From Paenarthrobacter histidinolovorans (GTDB lineage Bacteria > Actinomycetota > Actinomycetes > Actinomycetales > Micrococcaceae): 64,000 nucleotides of DNA. This document shows positions 8,097 to 17,311 of this stretch, in pieces. Both the position numbers and the translations under genes were made by a program. The stretch covers positions 165,468-229,467 of the forward strand of contig NZ_BMPM01000006.1 in assembly GCF_014647595.1 (NCBI RefSeq), read 5' to 3'. Below the pieces are notes generated by a model. It was not told the DNA's origin. It saw only the letters and a list, made by a program, of their open reading frames with translations, and did no database searches. Within the stretch, counting starts at the first letter, position 1; every line of letters starts with the position of its first letter.

Positions 8097-8398
8097 CAGG
8101 CCGCGTTCCTCTCTGGCTTGGTTGGCTGCGACCAGTTGGCGCTATACAGCGATTCAACCAGTTGCAGCCCGACGGTGAAAACGGCACCCGGGTTTTGGGG
8201 CGTCCGACGTCAAAAATCGCAGCATTTGGATACACGCCGCAACATGCATTTCTAGAACAGACTTCCAGAATTATTTCCTGTGTTTTGTGGGTCAGTCAAG
8301 GCGTGCTGTTGGCTATGTGGATTCTTTGGGAGGTAGGATTCCAAAAAATAGCCGTTCGACACTCCGGTCCTTGTTCTGCCTGCGAGAGGAGGCCAAAC
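8097..8398. other. Divergent intergenic region, cytochrome b / tetR
   Basis: This is a 302-base region between divergent genes. A frame is open across it ahead of tetR, but composition and the absence of a good start argue against coding. It contains AT-rich stretches (about 8225-8280 and 8335-8350) suitable for promoters, and TetR autoregulation from here is plausible. I could not define an operator with confidence. Confidence 0.5.
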
Positions 8399-9013
8399 GT
8401 GGTCCGCAAGACATCCGAAGCAGCCAGCACCGCAGGCTCTTGGCAATGGACCCGCACCGCCGCCACCCAACGCAACTTGCTGGACGCGGCCGCTGGTGTG
8501 TTCGTGGAGCACGGATTCACCGACGCGAGCATCTCGGACATCGTTTCCCGCGCAGGGTCGAGCGTCGGCAGCCTTTACCACCACTTCGGCGGCAAGACCG
8601 AGCTCTTCCTGGCCCTATGGAACGACTACCAGAATGAACACGAACGTCTGGTGGCTGCCGCAGTGGCCAAGGCCCGCAAAGCCGGCGAAGACGATCCCTT
8701 GACGCTTTTCAACGTCGGCAGCCGAAGCTACTTCGACTACACCTGGAAACACCGGGAGCTGGAGCGGGTGTTCATTGAAGGCGACACTCCCCCGGGCTTC
8801 GAGGTGTTGCGGCGCGAGCGCGGACGCGAATGGGTCCGGCAGAACTCGGTCCTGCTCGGCGCCAACGACGACACCCTCGGGCGGCTGACGGTGGCGGTGA
8901 TTACCGACATCGTGACTGTTTCGGGCCAGGAAGTGGCGCTGAGTGCCACCAAGCGTGAGGCGGACGAGGTTGTTGAAGCTGCCGCCGTACTGGTGGGCCG
9001 GTTGGTCCGCTGA
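8399..9013 (+). CDS. TetR/AcrR-family transcriptional regulator
   Basis: This is a 204-residue regulator with an N-terminal helix-turn-helix of classic TetR form: RNLLDAAAGVFVEHGFTDASISDIVSRAGSSVGSLYHHFGGKTELF at about residues 20-65, then an all-helical ligand domain. I chose GTG at 8399 because GAGAGGAGG lies about 8 bases upstream and the HTH then sits at the usual place; the longer open frame from 8084 is rejected. It is divergent from the cytochrome b gene and convergent with an MFS transporter, either of which could be its target. The ligand is unknown. Confidence 0.88.
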   Translation: MVRKTSEAASTAGSWQWTRTAATQRNLLDAAAGVFVEHGFTDASISDIVSRAGSSVGSLYHHFGGKTELFLALWNDYQNEHERLVAAAVAKARKAGEDDPLTLFNVGSRSYFDYTWKHRELERVFIEGDTPPGFEVLRRERGREWVRQNSVLLGANDDTLGRLTVAVITDIVTVSGQEVALSATKREADEVVEAAAVLVGRLVR

Positions 9014-9037
9014 GCTTCACTCTCGGAAGCTCAGCGG
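9007..9037. terminator. Hairpin terminator overlapping tetR stop
   Basis: CCGCTGAGCTTC (9007-9018) pairs perfectly with GAAGCTCAGCGG (9026-9037) around a 7-base loop. The left arm contains the tetR stop codon. There is no strong T tract. It lies between convergent genes. Confidence 0.6.
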
Positions 9038-9131
9038 GACCTGGTTCTCGCCATCCATGGGAGGATTCCATCGAGCCGCCCACGGAGCCATTGGACAGAG
9101 CTGTATTTCCGCCGGGCACTCGATCCGGATA

Positions 9132-10544
9132 TCAGTGGGAGAAGTCCGCTGAGATTTCAGCGAGGGTTCGCCCCTTCGTTTCAGGTGCCAGCCATTGCGA
9201 GAGGATTGCACCGAGCAGCGCGACGGCGGCGGCTACCACCATGCTTGGGCCCATGCCGATGTTGCTGATTGCCCACGGCAGGGCAAAGGTACCGAGTGCG
9301 GCTCCGATGCGGCTGAATGCCGCGGAGAAGCCCATGCCGATGCCACGCAGGTGGCCGGGGAATACCTCGGCCGGATAGACCTGGGTCATCGTGGTGTAGC
9401 CGGCGTTGAAGAAGGAGAAGGCGAGGAACAGTACCAGCACGAGGATCGCTGGTGCATCCGCCCAGACTCCGATGACCAGCAGGATGCCTGCGCAGAGCCA
9501 TTGTCCGGGCACGGTGAGGATCCGGCGGCCGAGCTTGTCAATCAGAAGTACGGTGGTGACCACACCTGCGGCCGCCAGTGCGGACAGGCCGACTCCACCG
9601 GCCCATCCCCCGCCGAAGCCGAACTGGGTGAGTACGTCGTCGGCGAAGGTCGCGATCGCGAAGTACGGGGTGACCGCGCAGAACCAAAAACCTGCAGTGA
9701 AGAGGGTGGTCCGCCAATACTGTTGCGAGAACAGCATTCCGATGGAGGCGCCCTTGATTTTGGTTTTGTTTTTTGCGGCCTGCGCCTCCTGGACCATCCT
9801 CAGGTTGATCTCTTCGGTGATGCTGTCGTGCATCTGGGGCGATTCGACGTATTTGCGTGCAATCGCGAGCGCTTCTTCACGCCGCCCCTTGGTAATGAGC
9901 CAGCTCGGCGATTCGGGGAGGCCCAATCGGGCGATGAACAGGACGAAGGCGAGTATGGTGCTGGTGCCGATGACCAAGCGCCAGGGGGTGCCGGCGTCGT
10001 GCAGCAGCGTGCCGATGATGAAGGCCATCATGAAGCCGACGTACCAGGCGATGAGAGTCAGCCCGAGCAATCGGCCGCGGAGCTTTGGCGGGGAGAACTC
10101 TGAGAGCAATGGCCCTCCGATTGAGTACTCGCCGCCGATCGCGACGCCCATGAGGAAGCGGATGGCGGCCAGTTGGATCACTGCCCCGTCTCCCGCGGTT
10201 ACGAAGAATTGGGCCCCTGAGGCGACCAGGAACAGGCCCATGTCCACGAGGAACATGGGCTTGCGTCCGAACTTGTCAGTAGCCCAGCCAGCCAGCGGGG
10301 AGCCGACGAAGATGCCAACCAGGGGGCCCGCAGCGATCATGCCCAGCGATAGTGCGTCGAGCTGAAGCTCTGACCTCATGGGTCCTGTGACGGGCCCGAT
10401 GATTCCAAGGATGTAGCCATCGAGGAACATCCCACCGATGAACACAGCAACAAGCCGCACCATGAAGCGGCGTTTGAACTTGGAGCTGGTGTCTTTTGGT
10501 GTGGAGGTGTCGACGGAGTCCGTCGTCCTGGTCGGATGGATCAT
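9132..10544 (-). CDS. MFS transporter, sugar-porter/metabolite type
   Basis: This 470-residue, 12-helix major facilitator has sugar-porter hallmarks: GWATDKFGRKPMF in loop 2-3, GVAIGGEYSIG, PESPSWLITKGR ahead of the central loop, and a PETKGR tail motif. Substrates of this group include sugars, polyols and aromatic or nicotinate-like acids; the exact one is not evident. ATG at 10544 (protein begins MIHPTRTTD) is preferred to the longer frame because AGAAGGGA lies about 10 bases upstream. Its long upstream region contains two TGA(C/G)TCA palindromes. Confidence 0.85.
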   Translation of the reverse strand: MIHPTRTTDSVDTSTPKDTSSKFKRRFMVRLVAVFIGGMFLDGYILGIIGPVTGPMRSELQLDALSLGMIAAGPLVGIFVGSPLAGWATDKFGRKPMFLVDMGLFLVASGAQFFVTAGDGAVIQLAAIRFLMGVAIGGEYSIGGPLLSEFSPPKLRGRLLGLTLIAWYVGFMMAFIIGTLLHDAGTPWRLVIGTSTILAFVLFIARLGLPESPSWLITKGRREEALAIARKYVESPQMHDSITEEINLRMVQEAQAAKNKTKIKGASIGMLFSQQYWRTTLFTAGFWFCAVTPYFAIATFADDVLTQFGFGGGWAGGVGLSALAAAGVVTTVLLIDKLGRRILTVPGQWLCAGILLVIGVWADAPAILVLVLFLAFSFFNAGYTTMTQVYPAEVFPGHLRGIGMGFSAAFSRIGAALGTFALPWAISNIGMGPSMVVAAAVALLGAILSQWLAPETKGRTLAEISADFSH

Positions 10545-10711
10545 TGAGATGTGTTCCCTTCTGGCTTCAGCGCAAACCGCTGACGGCACCAGAGCGCCGA
10601 TTCGTATACAGACGGACAGCCGCAACCCCAGGCGACCGGTGGACGCTGCCGACTGGCGCGATGCCACTCGATATGGCAGCGCGGGACCCTCGGGATGATT
10701 CCGGCGTCGTC

Positions 10712-10720
10712 ATGAGTCAT
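10712..10720. promoter_or_regulatory. Operator-like palindrome ATGAGTCAT
   Basis: ATGA-G-TCAT is a perfect 4-1-4 inverted repeat about 170 bases upstream of the MFS start. It shares the TGA(N)TCA core with the site at 10819, about 109 bases away. Confidence 0.35.
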
Positions 10721-10818
10721 TTGCTGTTCGAGAGGTAGACGGCAGGGCCTGGGTTTACGGCACCCTCGCGCCGACCCATCGAGATCAAAGCCTCGAATGG
10801 TGGTGGAGAAAATGTGAC

Positions 10819-10831
10819 ATATGACTCATAT
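10819..10831. promoter_or_regulatory. Operator-like palindrome ATATGACTCATAT
   Basis: ATATGA-C-TCATAT is a perfect 6-1-6 inverted repeat in an AT-rich patch that could hold the distal promoter of the MFS gene. The same core occurs at 10712. The binding protein is unknown; GntR-type regulators bind short sites of this style. Confidence 0.4.
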
Positions 10832-10939
10832 ATCAGAACTCTAAGGGTGTGATGGGCTCCGGTCAAGAGGTTGAAGGCGAATGGTTGCGTCCGCGCACCC
10901 GTGCAGGTTCCGGCGCGAGCGAGCATCCCGCCCGTAGCG

Positions 10940-12454
10940 TCAGCGCTCGGAGTGAGCCGCCAGGAAGGAATACACCTCGGTCTCGTCGACGCCGGGGAAG
11001 GCACCCGGGGGCATGGCCGCGAGCAGGTGCGAGTGGGCCCGGGCGGAGGGCCACGCGTTGCCTGCCCACTCGTTGGCCAGGGAGGCCGGCGGCCGCTTGC
11101 AGCAGTTCGGGTCCGGGCAGTTGGACGTGGCACGGGCGGTGGTCTCACGGCCGCGGAACCACTTCACATGCTGGTATGGCACGCCAATACTCAGCGAGAA
11201 CTCCCCGTTTGCCGAGCGTTCCGTCCGGGCCGTGCACCAGTACGTACCCGAAGGAGTGTCCGTGTATTGGCTGTAGGCGCTGAACTTATCCGGCACGTCG
11301 AACACCGCACGCGAGGTCCACGCCTTACACGATGGCTGCCCCTCGATGGCCCCCGTGTGGTCTTGGGGGAACGCCACGCCGTCGTTCTCGTAGGCCTTGT
11401 AGATGATGCCCGACTGGTGTGTCTTCTGGAAGTGTGTGGTGATGCCCAGATGCTTGGTTGCCAGGTTGGTGAAGCGGTGCGCGGCGGTCTCGTAGGACAC
11501 GGCGAAGGCGTCGCGGATGTCCTCCACCGCGATTTCCTTGGCCGCCTTGGCCTTCTGGAGGAATTCGACCGTGGCCTGCTCCGGCAGCAGCAAAGCCGCG
11601 GCGAAGTAGTTGGTGGCCACCCGCTGCGCCAGGAAATCCCCGTAGTTCCGCGGAGTTTCATGCCCCAGGACGTAGTGGCCCAATGCCTGCAGGAGGACCG
11701 AGCGGGGGTCGTGATCCTGCCGTTGGTTCTGCGTCAGGTAAATTCTGCGGTTCTTCAAGTCGGTCACCGAGCGCGTGGAGTGCGGCAGATCGCCCACGTG
11801 ATGGAGCGAAAACCCGAGGTTCTCGGCGATGTCCGCAATGACGTGCTGGCTGAGCGGACCCGTGGTGTAGCCAACCCCTTTGAGGACCTTCTGCGCTTCG
11901 GCCTCATACTCGGGGAAATAGTTACCGCGCTCGCGCATCATGGCACGCAACTCGCCGTTCGCGCGGCGGGCTTCTTCCGGCGTCGCGACCTGCTCATTAA
12001 GTTTGCGTTCGAGCTCCTGAAGCAACCCCACCTGCGACTCCAGCACATCCAGCGGAAGCCTTGAGCTGACGCGGATTTTGGGCAGGTTCAGCGACTCGTA
12101 GAGCGGCCCGCGCTGGTACCGTTCCAGTTCGATTTCCAGGGCCGCGCGACGGCTGGGCGGCTCCGCCCCGAGCAGCTGATCGATGCTCACGTTGAGCGAC
12201 GCAGCGAGCTGCTGCAGCAACCCCAGCTTGGGTTCGCGCTTGCCGTTTTCGATCAGGCTCAGCTGGCTCGGCGCGGTCCCGACGGCGGCACTCAAGTCGT
12301 CCAGCGTCAGTCCGGCCTGCTTGCGCAGATGGCGCACGCGGCGGCCAAGGCTGATGACGTCCAGTTCAGGGGACGCAGGGGACAACGACGGCGACGCGAC
12401 TTCACGATTCCAGCTCACAGGCGACATTTCTTGAGAATACGCGAAGAAGTGCAT
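10940..12454 (-). CDS. ramB: RamB-type regulator of acetate/glyoxylate metabolism (XRE + ImmA/IrrE + ScfR)
   Basis: This 504-residue cytosolic regulator has an N-terminal XRE helix-turn-helix (about 35-95: LRKQAGLTLDDLSAAVGTAPSQLSLIENGKR), a central IrrE/ImmA-like domain with LGHYVLGHE, and a long C-terminal short-chain-fatty-acyl-regulator domain with Cys pairs (NCPDPNCCKR). This is the ScfR/RamB architecture. In Corynebacterium RamB represses aceA and aceB; here the gene is divergent from aceA with aceB next, fitting the same role. ATG at 12454 has GGAAAG just upstream; an internal ATG at 12427 is possible. Confidence 0.9.
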   Translation of the reverse strand: MHFFAYSQEMSPVSWNREVASPSLSPASPELDVISLGRRVRHLRKQAGLTLDDLSAAVGTAPSQLSLIENGKREPKLGLLQQLAASLNVSIDQLLGAEPPSRRAALEIELERYQRGPLYESLNLPKIRVSSRLPLDVLESQVGLLQELERKLNEQVATPEEARRANGELRAMMRERGNYFPEYEAEAQKVLKGVGYTTGPLSQHVIADIAENLGFSLHHVGDLPHSTRSVTDLKNRRIYLTQNQRQDHDPRSVLLQALGHYVLGHETPRNYGDFLAQRVATNYFAAALLLPEQATVEFLQKAKAAKEIAVEDIRDAFAVSYETAAHRFTNLATKHLGITTHFQKTHQSGIIYKAYENDGVAFPQDHTGAIEGQPSCKAWTSRAVFDVPDKFSAYSQYTDTPSGTYWCTARTERSANGEFSLSIGVPYQHVKWFRGRETTARATSNCPDPNCCKRPPASLANEWAGNAWPSARAHSHLLAAMPPGAFPGVDETEVYSFLAAHSER

Positions 12455-12514
12455 TTCTTTCCATAGTTTTCCTCTAGTAAGTCCATTGGAAGTGCAGAAA
12501 AGTAAGTCTTACGA
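12446..12514. promoter_or_regulatory. Repeated motifs in the ramB-aceA divergent promoter region
   Basis: GAAGTGCA occurs at 12446-12453 (overlapping the ramB start) and 12489-12496. AGTAAGTC occurs at 12476-12483 and 12501-12508, the latter inside the palindrome GTAAG-T-CTTAC. Such repeats between a regulator and its presumed target are candidate RamB boxes, but they match the published corynebacterial RamB motif only weakly. Confidence 0.3.
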
Positions 12515-12609
12515 AAAAGAAATACAGATCCCGGGTAAGCCGGCCGATGCAGCAAAGGCGCAGCGGAGGCCGGCCCGGGGAGCCCCGCTTGGATATTAGG
12601 AGACATGCA

Positions 12610-13947
12610 ATGACCGCATCGTTTGAACCAGCAGAATCCGCACAGACTGCAGAGCAGCAGGCAGCAGCGCTGGAACTTGAATGGTCCGCCAACCCGCGGT
12701 GGGAAGGCGTCACCCGTGATTACTCGGCCACCGACGTCGTCCGTCTCCGTGGTCGCGTCTCCGAAGAGCACACCCTGGCCCGCCGCGGTTCGGAGAAGCT
12801 GTGGAAGCAGCTCACCGAGGAAGCTCCCACCGGCGGCTACACCAATGCTCTGGGCGCGCTGACCGGCAACCAGGCCGTTCAGCAGGTCAAGGCCGGCCTC
12901 CGCGCCATCTACCTTTCCGGTTGGCAGGTGGCCGCTGATGCCAACCTTTCGGGCCAGACCTACCCGGACCAGTCCCTGTACCCGGCCAACTCGGTACCCC
13001 AGGTAGTCCGCCGCATCAACAACGCCCTGCTCCGCGCAGACCAGATCGAGTATGCCGAGGGCGTCAAATCCGTTGAAGACTGGCTGGTCCCGATCGTCGC
13101 CGACGCCGAAGCCGGCTTCGGTGGCCCGCTGAACGCCTACGAACTCATGAAATCCATGATCACCGCCGGCGCCTCCGGTGTTCACTGGGAAGACCAGCTC
13201 GCATCGGAAAAGAAGTGCGGCCACCTGGGCGGCAAGGTCCTGATCCCCACCCAGCAGCACATCCGGACCCTGAACGCAGCCCGCCTGGCAGCCGACGTCG
13301 CCGGCACCCCGACGGTGGTCATCGCCCGTACCGACGCCGAAGCAGCAACCCTGATCACCTCCGACGTTGACGAGCGGGACCAGGAATTCATCCTCCGCGA
13401 AGGGGGACAGCCGGTTCGTACCGCTGAGGGCTTCTACAAGGTCCGTAACGGAATCGAACCCTGCATCGCCCGCGCCAAGGCCTACGCACCGTACTCCGAC
13501 CTCATCTGGATGGAGACCGGCACTCCGGACCTGGAACTGGCCCGCAAGTTCGCCGAATCGGTCAAGGCCGAATTCCCGGACCAGATGCTCTCCTACAACT
13601 GCTCCCCGTCCTTCAACTGGCGCAAGCACCTGGATGACACCACCATCGCCAAGTTCCAGCGCGAACTCGGTGCCATGGGCTTCACCTTCCAGTTCATCAC
13701 CCTGGCCGGCTTCCACGCCCTGAACTACTCGATGTTCGACCTCGCCCACGGCTACGCCCGTGAAGGCATGAGCGCCTACGTCGAGCTCCAGGAAAAGGAA
13801 TTCGCCTCCGAGTCCCGCGGCTACACCGCCACCAAGCACCAGCGCGAAGTCGGCACCGGCTACTTCGACGACATCGCAACCGCGCTCAACCCGAACGCAT
13901 CCACCCTCGCACTGGTCGGATCGACCGAAGAGGGCCAGTTCCACTAA
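12610..13947 (+). CDS. aceA: Isocitrate lyase
   Basis: This 445-residue enzyme cleaves isocitrate to glyoxylate and succinate, the first step of the glyoxylate shunt. The signature [17 protein letters not shown] starts at residue 201 with catalytic Cys203; the metal/substrate motif ADAEAGFGG is at about 164-172, and NCSPSFNW is present near the C-terminus. Length is normal for short bacterial AceA. I chose ATG at 12610 because TAGGAG lies about 8 bases upstream; the frame remains open further 5' but without a site. It is followed by aceB and divergent from ramB. Confidence 0.97.
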   Translation: MTASFEPAESAQTAEQQAAALELEWSANPRWEGVTRDYSATDVVRLRGRVSEEHTLARRGSEKLWKQLTEEAPTGGYTNALGALTGNQAVQQVKAGLRAIYLSGWQVAADANLSGQTYPDQSLYPANSVPQVVRRINNALLRADQIEYAEGVKSVEDWLVPIVADAEAGFGGPLNAYELMKSMITAGASGVHWEDQLASEKKCGHLGGKVLIPTQQHIRTLNAARLAADVAGTPTVVIARTDAEAATLITSDVDERDQEFILREGGQPVRTAEGFYKVRNGIEPCIARAKAYAPYSDLIWMETGTPDLELARKFAESVKAEFPDQMLSYNCSPSFNWRKHLDDTTIAKFQRELGAMGFTFQFITLAGFHALNYSMFDLAHGYAREGMSAYVELQEKEFASESRGYTATKHQREVGTGYFDDIATALNPNASTLALVGSTEEGQFH

Positions 13948-14012
13948 TCAACATCCGACGGCGGTTGTCGCCTCCGGCCTGCGGACCGGTACCGCTCTGC
14001 CTGCTATTCCCC

Positions 14013-14056
14013 GCGTCCCGGTTTCGACCTCGCTGAGCGAGGCCGGACCGGGACGC
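14013..14056. repeat. Nested palindrome between aceA and aceB
   Basis: GCGTCCCGGT (14013-14022) pairs with ACCGGGACGC (14047-14056), enclosing an inner stem CCTCGCT/AGCGAGG. It may terminate or attenuate aceA transcription or stabilise its 3' end. A GCAGGGCCCCTTTT stretch follows, giving it some terminator character. Confidence 0.65.
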
Positions 14057-14154
14057 AGGGCCCCTTTTGCGCAGGCTGCCGCGGCACCGCACCTCCGGCC
14101 TCGTGGGCACCTCACGTAAGTGCCGCCGTCGAACATATTCTTAGGAGTCTTGAA

Positions 14155-15807
14155 ATGAACAGCTTCACTGACAACTTCACTATCAATGGCATCACCATCA
14201 CCGCGCAGCCCATTTGCCGTCAGAACGAGGTCCTCACGCCGGACGCGTTGGAGTTCGTCGGCAAGCTGCACCGCGCTGTCGCTGACCGTCGTCAGGAGCT
14301 GATGCAGGCAAGGCATGCGCGGCGCAACGCGATCTCCGGTGGCCAGGATCCGCGTTTCCTGCCCCAGACCGAAGCGATCCGGAACGACCCGTCGTGGCGC
14401 GTGGCTCCCCCGGCTCCGGGGTTGGAGGACCGCCGTGTGGAGATCACCGGTCCGGTGGACAAGAAGATGACCATCAACGCCCTGAACTCCGGGGCGAAGG
14501 TGTGGCTGGCTGACATGGAAGACTCGTCCACACCGACGTGGCGCAACGTCATCCAGGGACAGCTGAACCTGACAGACGCACTGGAGCGCCGGATCGATTT
14601 CACGTCTCCTGAGGGCAAGGAATACAAGCTCAAGGCTGCCGAGGACCTGCCCACCATTGTGGTCCGTCCCCGTGGTTGGCACCTGCCGGAGAAGCACATG
14701 CTGATCGACGGCAAGCCGATCGCCGGCGGCATTGTGGACTTCGGGCTCTACTTCTTCCACAATGCCCGCCGCCTGCTGGCCCAGGGCAAGGGCCCGTACT
14801 TCTACCTGCCGAAGATTGAGAACCACCTCGAGGCACGGCTGTGGAATGACATCTTCGTCCTGGCCCAGGATCTGCTCGGCATCCCGCAGGGCACCATCCG
14901 CGCCACGGTGTTGATCGAGACCATCACGGCAGCGTTCGAGATGGAAGAGATCCTCTACGAACTGCGGGACCACGCGAGCGGTTTGAACGCCGGGCGCTGG
15001 GACTACATCTTCTCCCTGATCAAGAACTTCCGGACCCGCGGACCGCGCTTCGTACTCCCGGACCGCGGCCAGGTGACAATGACCCAGCCGTTCATGCGGG
15101 CCTACACCGAGCAACTGGTCCGGGCCTGCCACCGCCGTGGCGCCATGGCGATCGGTGGCATGGCTGCCGCTGTTCCCAACCGCAAGGACGAAGCAGCGAA
15201 CCAGGCTTCGTTCGAGAAGGTCCGCGCCGACAAGACCCGCGAAGCCAACGACGGCTTTGACGGCTCCTGGGTGGCCCATCCGGACCTGGTGCCGGTATGC
15301 CGCGAAGTGTTCGACTCAGTTCTCGGAGACCGGCCCAACCAGCTGGACCGCTCCCGCGAGGATGTCACCCCGGATGATCGTGCCCTGATCGACATCGCCA
15401 GCACCGAGGGCACAATCACCGAGGGCGGCGTCCGCCTGAACATCGAGGTTGGCATCCGCTACATCGAGTCCTGGCTGCGGGGCAACGGGGCTGTGGCCAT
15501 CCACAACCTCATGGAAGACGCCGCAACCGCGGAGATCTCCCGGTCCCAGTTGTGGCAGTGGATCCACTCCCACGCCATCACTGACCAGGGCGACATCATC
15601 ACCCGTGAGTGGGTGGAGGACATGCTGGATGAGGAATTCGCCCGCCTGGAACGCTTCGACGGGGATCGCTTCGCTGACGCCCGTGCCATCTTCGAAGAAG
15701 TCACCCTGGCCGAGGAATTCCCCACCTTCCTCACCATCCCCGCCTACGCCCGTTTCCTCACCGAGGCCCGTGAAGAGGCCACGGAGGAGGAACTCGTCGC
15801 CGCCTAG
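14155..15807 (+). CDS. aceB: Malate synthase A
   Basis: This 550-residue enzyme condenses glyoxylate with acetyl-CoA to malate, the second step of the glyoxylate shunt. The AceB-type fold is supported by [12 protein letters not shown] (about 181-192), [38 protein letters not shown] and [11 protein letters not shown]. The length and lack of the large inserted domain show class A rather than GlcB class G. The ATG follows TTAGGAGTCTTGAA. It lies 207 bases after aceA, separated by a palindrome, so expression may be partly independent. Confidence 0.97.
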   Translation: MNSFTDNFTINGITITAQPICRQNEVLTPDALEFVGKLHRAVADRRQELMQARHARRNAISGGQDPRFLPQTEAIRNDPSWRVAPPAPGLEDRRVEITGPVDKKMTINALNSGAKVWLADMEDSSTPTWRNVIQGQLNLTDALERRIDFTSPEGKEYKLKAAEDLPTIVVRPRGWHLPEKHMLIDGKPIAGGIVDFGLYFFHNARRLLAQGKGPYFYLPKIENHLEARLWNDIFVLAQDLLGIPQGTIRATVLIETITAAFEMEEILYELRDHASGLNAGRWDYIFSLIKNFRTRGPRFVLPDRGQVTMTQPFMRAYTEQLVRACHRRGAMAIGGMAAAVPNRKDEAANQASFEKVRADKTREANDGFDGSWVAHPDLVPVCREVFDSVLGDRPNQLDRSREDVTPDDRALIDIASTEGTITEGGVRLNIEVGIRYIESWLRGNGAVAIHNLMEDAATAEISRSQLWQWIHSHAITDQGDIITREWVEDMLDEEFARLERFDGDRFADARAIFEEVTLAEEFPTFLTIPAYARFLTEAREEATEEELVAA

Positions 15808-15839
15808 CTGTCTGGTAGACGAAACAACTGAGCCCCAAC

Positions 15840-15898
15840 GCTGGGCTGCCTGCACTCTTCGCAACAAGTGACCCCGATGGTCGGGGAGGCAGCCCAGC
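15840..15898. repeat. Intergenic palindrome A after aceB
   Basis: GCTGGGCTGCCT (15840-15851) pairs with AGGCAGCCCAGC (15887-15898), enclosing a second hairpin CCCCGA-TGG-TCGGGG (15872-15886). It lies 33 bases past the aceB stop and probably folds as a terminator-like structure. Confidence 0.6.
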
Positions 15899-15911
15899 AG
15901 CGGAACATCCA

Positions 15912-15977
15912 CCCAAGTAGGTCGCAGATCAGGTCGTTCCCAGCGCTGGGAGCGACCTGATCTGCGACCCACTTGGG
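15912..15977. repeat. 66-bp near-perfect palindrome between convergent genes
   Basis: The arms match over 33 positions with only two mismatched pairs (15919/15970 and 15937/15952) and no loop: the centre is TCCCAGCGCTGGGA. Recognisable halves are GGTCGCAGATCAGGTCG (15920-15936) and its complement (15953-15969). It lies between the convergent aceB and MFS genes, directly after another palindrome. It could be a bidirectional terminator or a cruciform-forming site. Confidence 0.8.
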
Positions 15978-16032
15978 AGAGCACGACGGCGGCATTCACC
16001 CGCGCGGCCAGCTCACCGCCCGCGCGGCGCAC

Positions 16033-17226
16033 CTAGCGCTGCCGGGCCACCCACCGCACGGACAACGTAGTGCACACACAGAACGCGAGCACCGAGCCGA
16101 GGATTACGAACAGCGGAACCGTCCAGCCGTCGGAAACACTGTGCACGTAGCCAACAACCGTCGGAGCCAGCGCAGCGAAGCAGTAACCGACACCCTGCAC
16201 CACCGCGGACATCTTCCCAGCGGCGGCCTGCGAACGGGCGAACTGGATGATCGCTATGAAGATCACCGTGATCCCGCCGCCCTGGGCAACGCCACCCATC
16301 GAGGACCACAGCCACCACCACGAAGGCGCCAGCAACAAGCCAACGGGAACCGTCAACCACAGCGCGCTCAAGGTGACGGCCACCGTCGTCGTGCTGGTGA
16401 AACGGGCCAGGAGCGGGACGCCCAAGCCGCCCACAATCGCGAAAATCTGAAACAGCGAAGAACCTGCCCCGGCCTCGGCCGTGCCCATGGCGAGTTCGTC
16501 GGACAGGAAGCTCGGCAGCCACGCGGTGACACCGTAGTAGGAGAACGCCTGGCCGGCGAAGCCGAGCGTCAAACCAACGGTCAGCCAGCCCACTCCCGAA
16601 ACACGCCCCGCCCCTGACGGCGCGGGGGCCACAACAGCAGCCGGCACAAAAGCCTGCCTCGCTCCCACAGTTGGTACCCAGAACAGGATCGCGGCCAAAG
16701 CCAGCAGAGCACTGGCGGCCAGTGAAAGCCGCCAACCCACCAACTCAGCCAAAGGGGCCGTGGCCACAGAGGTGAGGAACGAGCCGATGTTCAGGGCCGC
16801 GGTGTACACGCCCATTGCTGTGGCTTGCCGTCTGGGCACAAAGTCGCGGCGGATGATCAGTGGCACGGCGATGTTGCCGATGGTGATCGCCACGCCAATG
16901 ACCACCGTGCCTGCCATCACCAGCGCACCGCCCCCGCTGGAGCGGATCACCACGCCGGCAAGCACGCCGAGCAAGGTGAGCATGACCGCGAATTCGGCGC
17001 CAAGGCGGCGTCCGGCCAAGGAGGCCAACGGCGAGGCCAGGGAGAAGCAGAGCACCGGGATGCCTGTCAGCAGTCCGAGTTCCACCGGGGAGAAACCAAG
17101 ATCCTGCCGGAGCAGGTCCACAACGGGCGCCACGGCGACGAAGGGGCCGCGCATGTTCAGGGCAATCAGCCCAATGCACGCGAGGATCAGCCAACCTCGG
17201 GGAACTTTCGCGAGGAACTGGCTCAT
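16033..17226 (-). CDS. MFS transporter, CynX/NimT (cyanate permease) family
   Basis: This 397-residue, 12-helix permease begins MSQFLAKVPRGWLILACIGLIALNMRGPFVAVAPVVD; the NMRGPF motif in helix 1 and GLLTGIPVLCFSLASPLASLAGRRLG in helix 2 to loop 2-3 are typical of the CynX/NimT group, which moves cyanate, nitroimidazole-like compounds or small organic anions. The substrate here is unknown. I prefer ATG at 17226, but no clear ribosome site is visible and the frame is open up to 17340, so the start is uncertain. It follows the ROK gene on the same strand with under 90 bases between. Confidence 0.82.
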   Translation of the reverse strand: MSQFLAKVPRGWLILACIGLIALNMRGPFVAVAPVVDLLRQDLGFSPVELGLLTGIPVLCFSLASPLASLAGRRLGAEFAVMLTLLGVLAGVVIRSSGGGALVMAGTVVIGVAITIGNIAVPLIIRRDFVPRRQATAMGVYTAALNIGSFLTSVATAPLAELVGWRLSLAASALLALAAILFWVPTVGARQAFVPAAVVAPAPSGAGRVSGVGWLTVGLTLGFAGQAFSYYGVTAWLPSFLSDELAMGTAEAGAGSSLFQIFAIVGGLGVPLLARFTSTTTVAVTLSALWLTVPVGLLLAPSWWWLWSSMGGVAQGGGITVIFIAIIQFARSQAAAGKMSAVVQGVGYCFAALAPTVVGYVHSVSDGWTVPLFVILGSVLAFCVCTTLSVRWVARQR

Positions 17227-17311
17227 GGTGTGGACCGGAAAATGACAGGAAGCGTTTTCATCAGTTTCATTGCTATCACGCCCCCGGCCGCCCCACGGCA
17301 TCCATGAAGGC

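Larger units (their letters stand above)
10545..10939. other. 395-base intergenic region with candidate operators
   Basis: No credible gene is present; the open frames here are low-complexity shadows. It separates the MFS transporter start from the end of ramB, so it is promoter and leader for the transporter. It holds the two palindromes listed separately at 10712 and 10819. I see no clear terminator for ramB, which ends at its right edge. Confidence 0.6.

Noticed and set aside
8084..8398. N-terminal extension of the TetR regulator
   Set aside because: The extension has no family similarity, and a good ribosome site precedes the GTG at 8399.
12415..15279. Long antisense open frames opposite aceA (509 codons) and aceB (443 codons)
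   Set aside because: Both aceA and aceB are unmistakable by catalytic motifs; the antisense products are low-complexity shadows of GC-rich codons.
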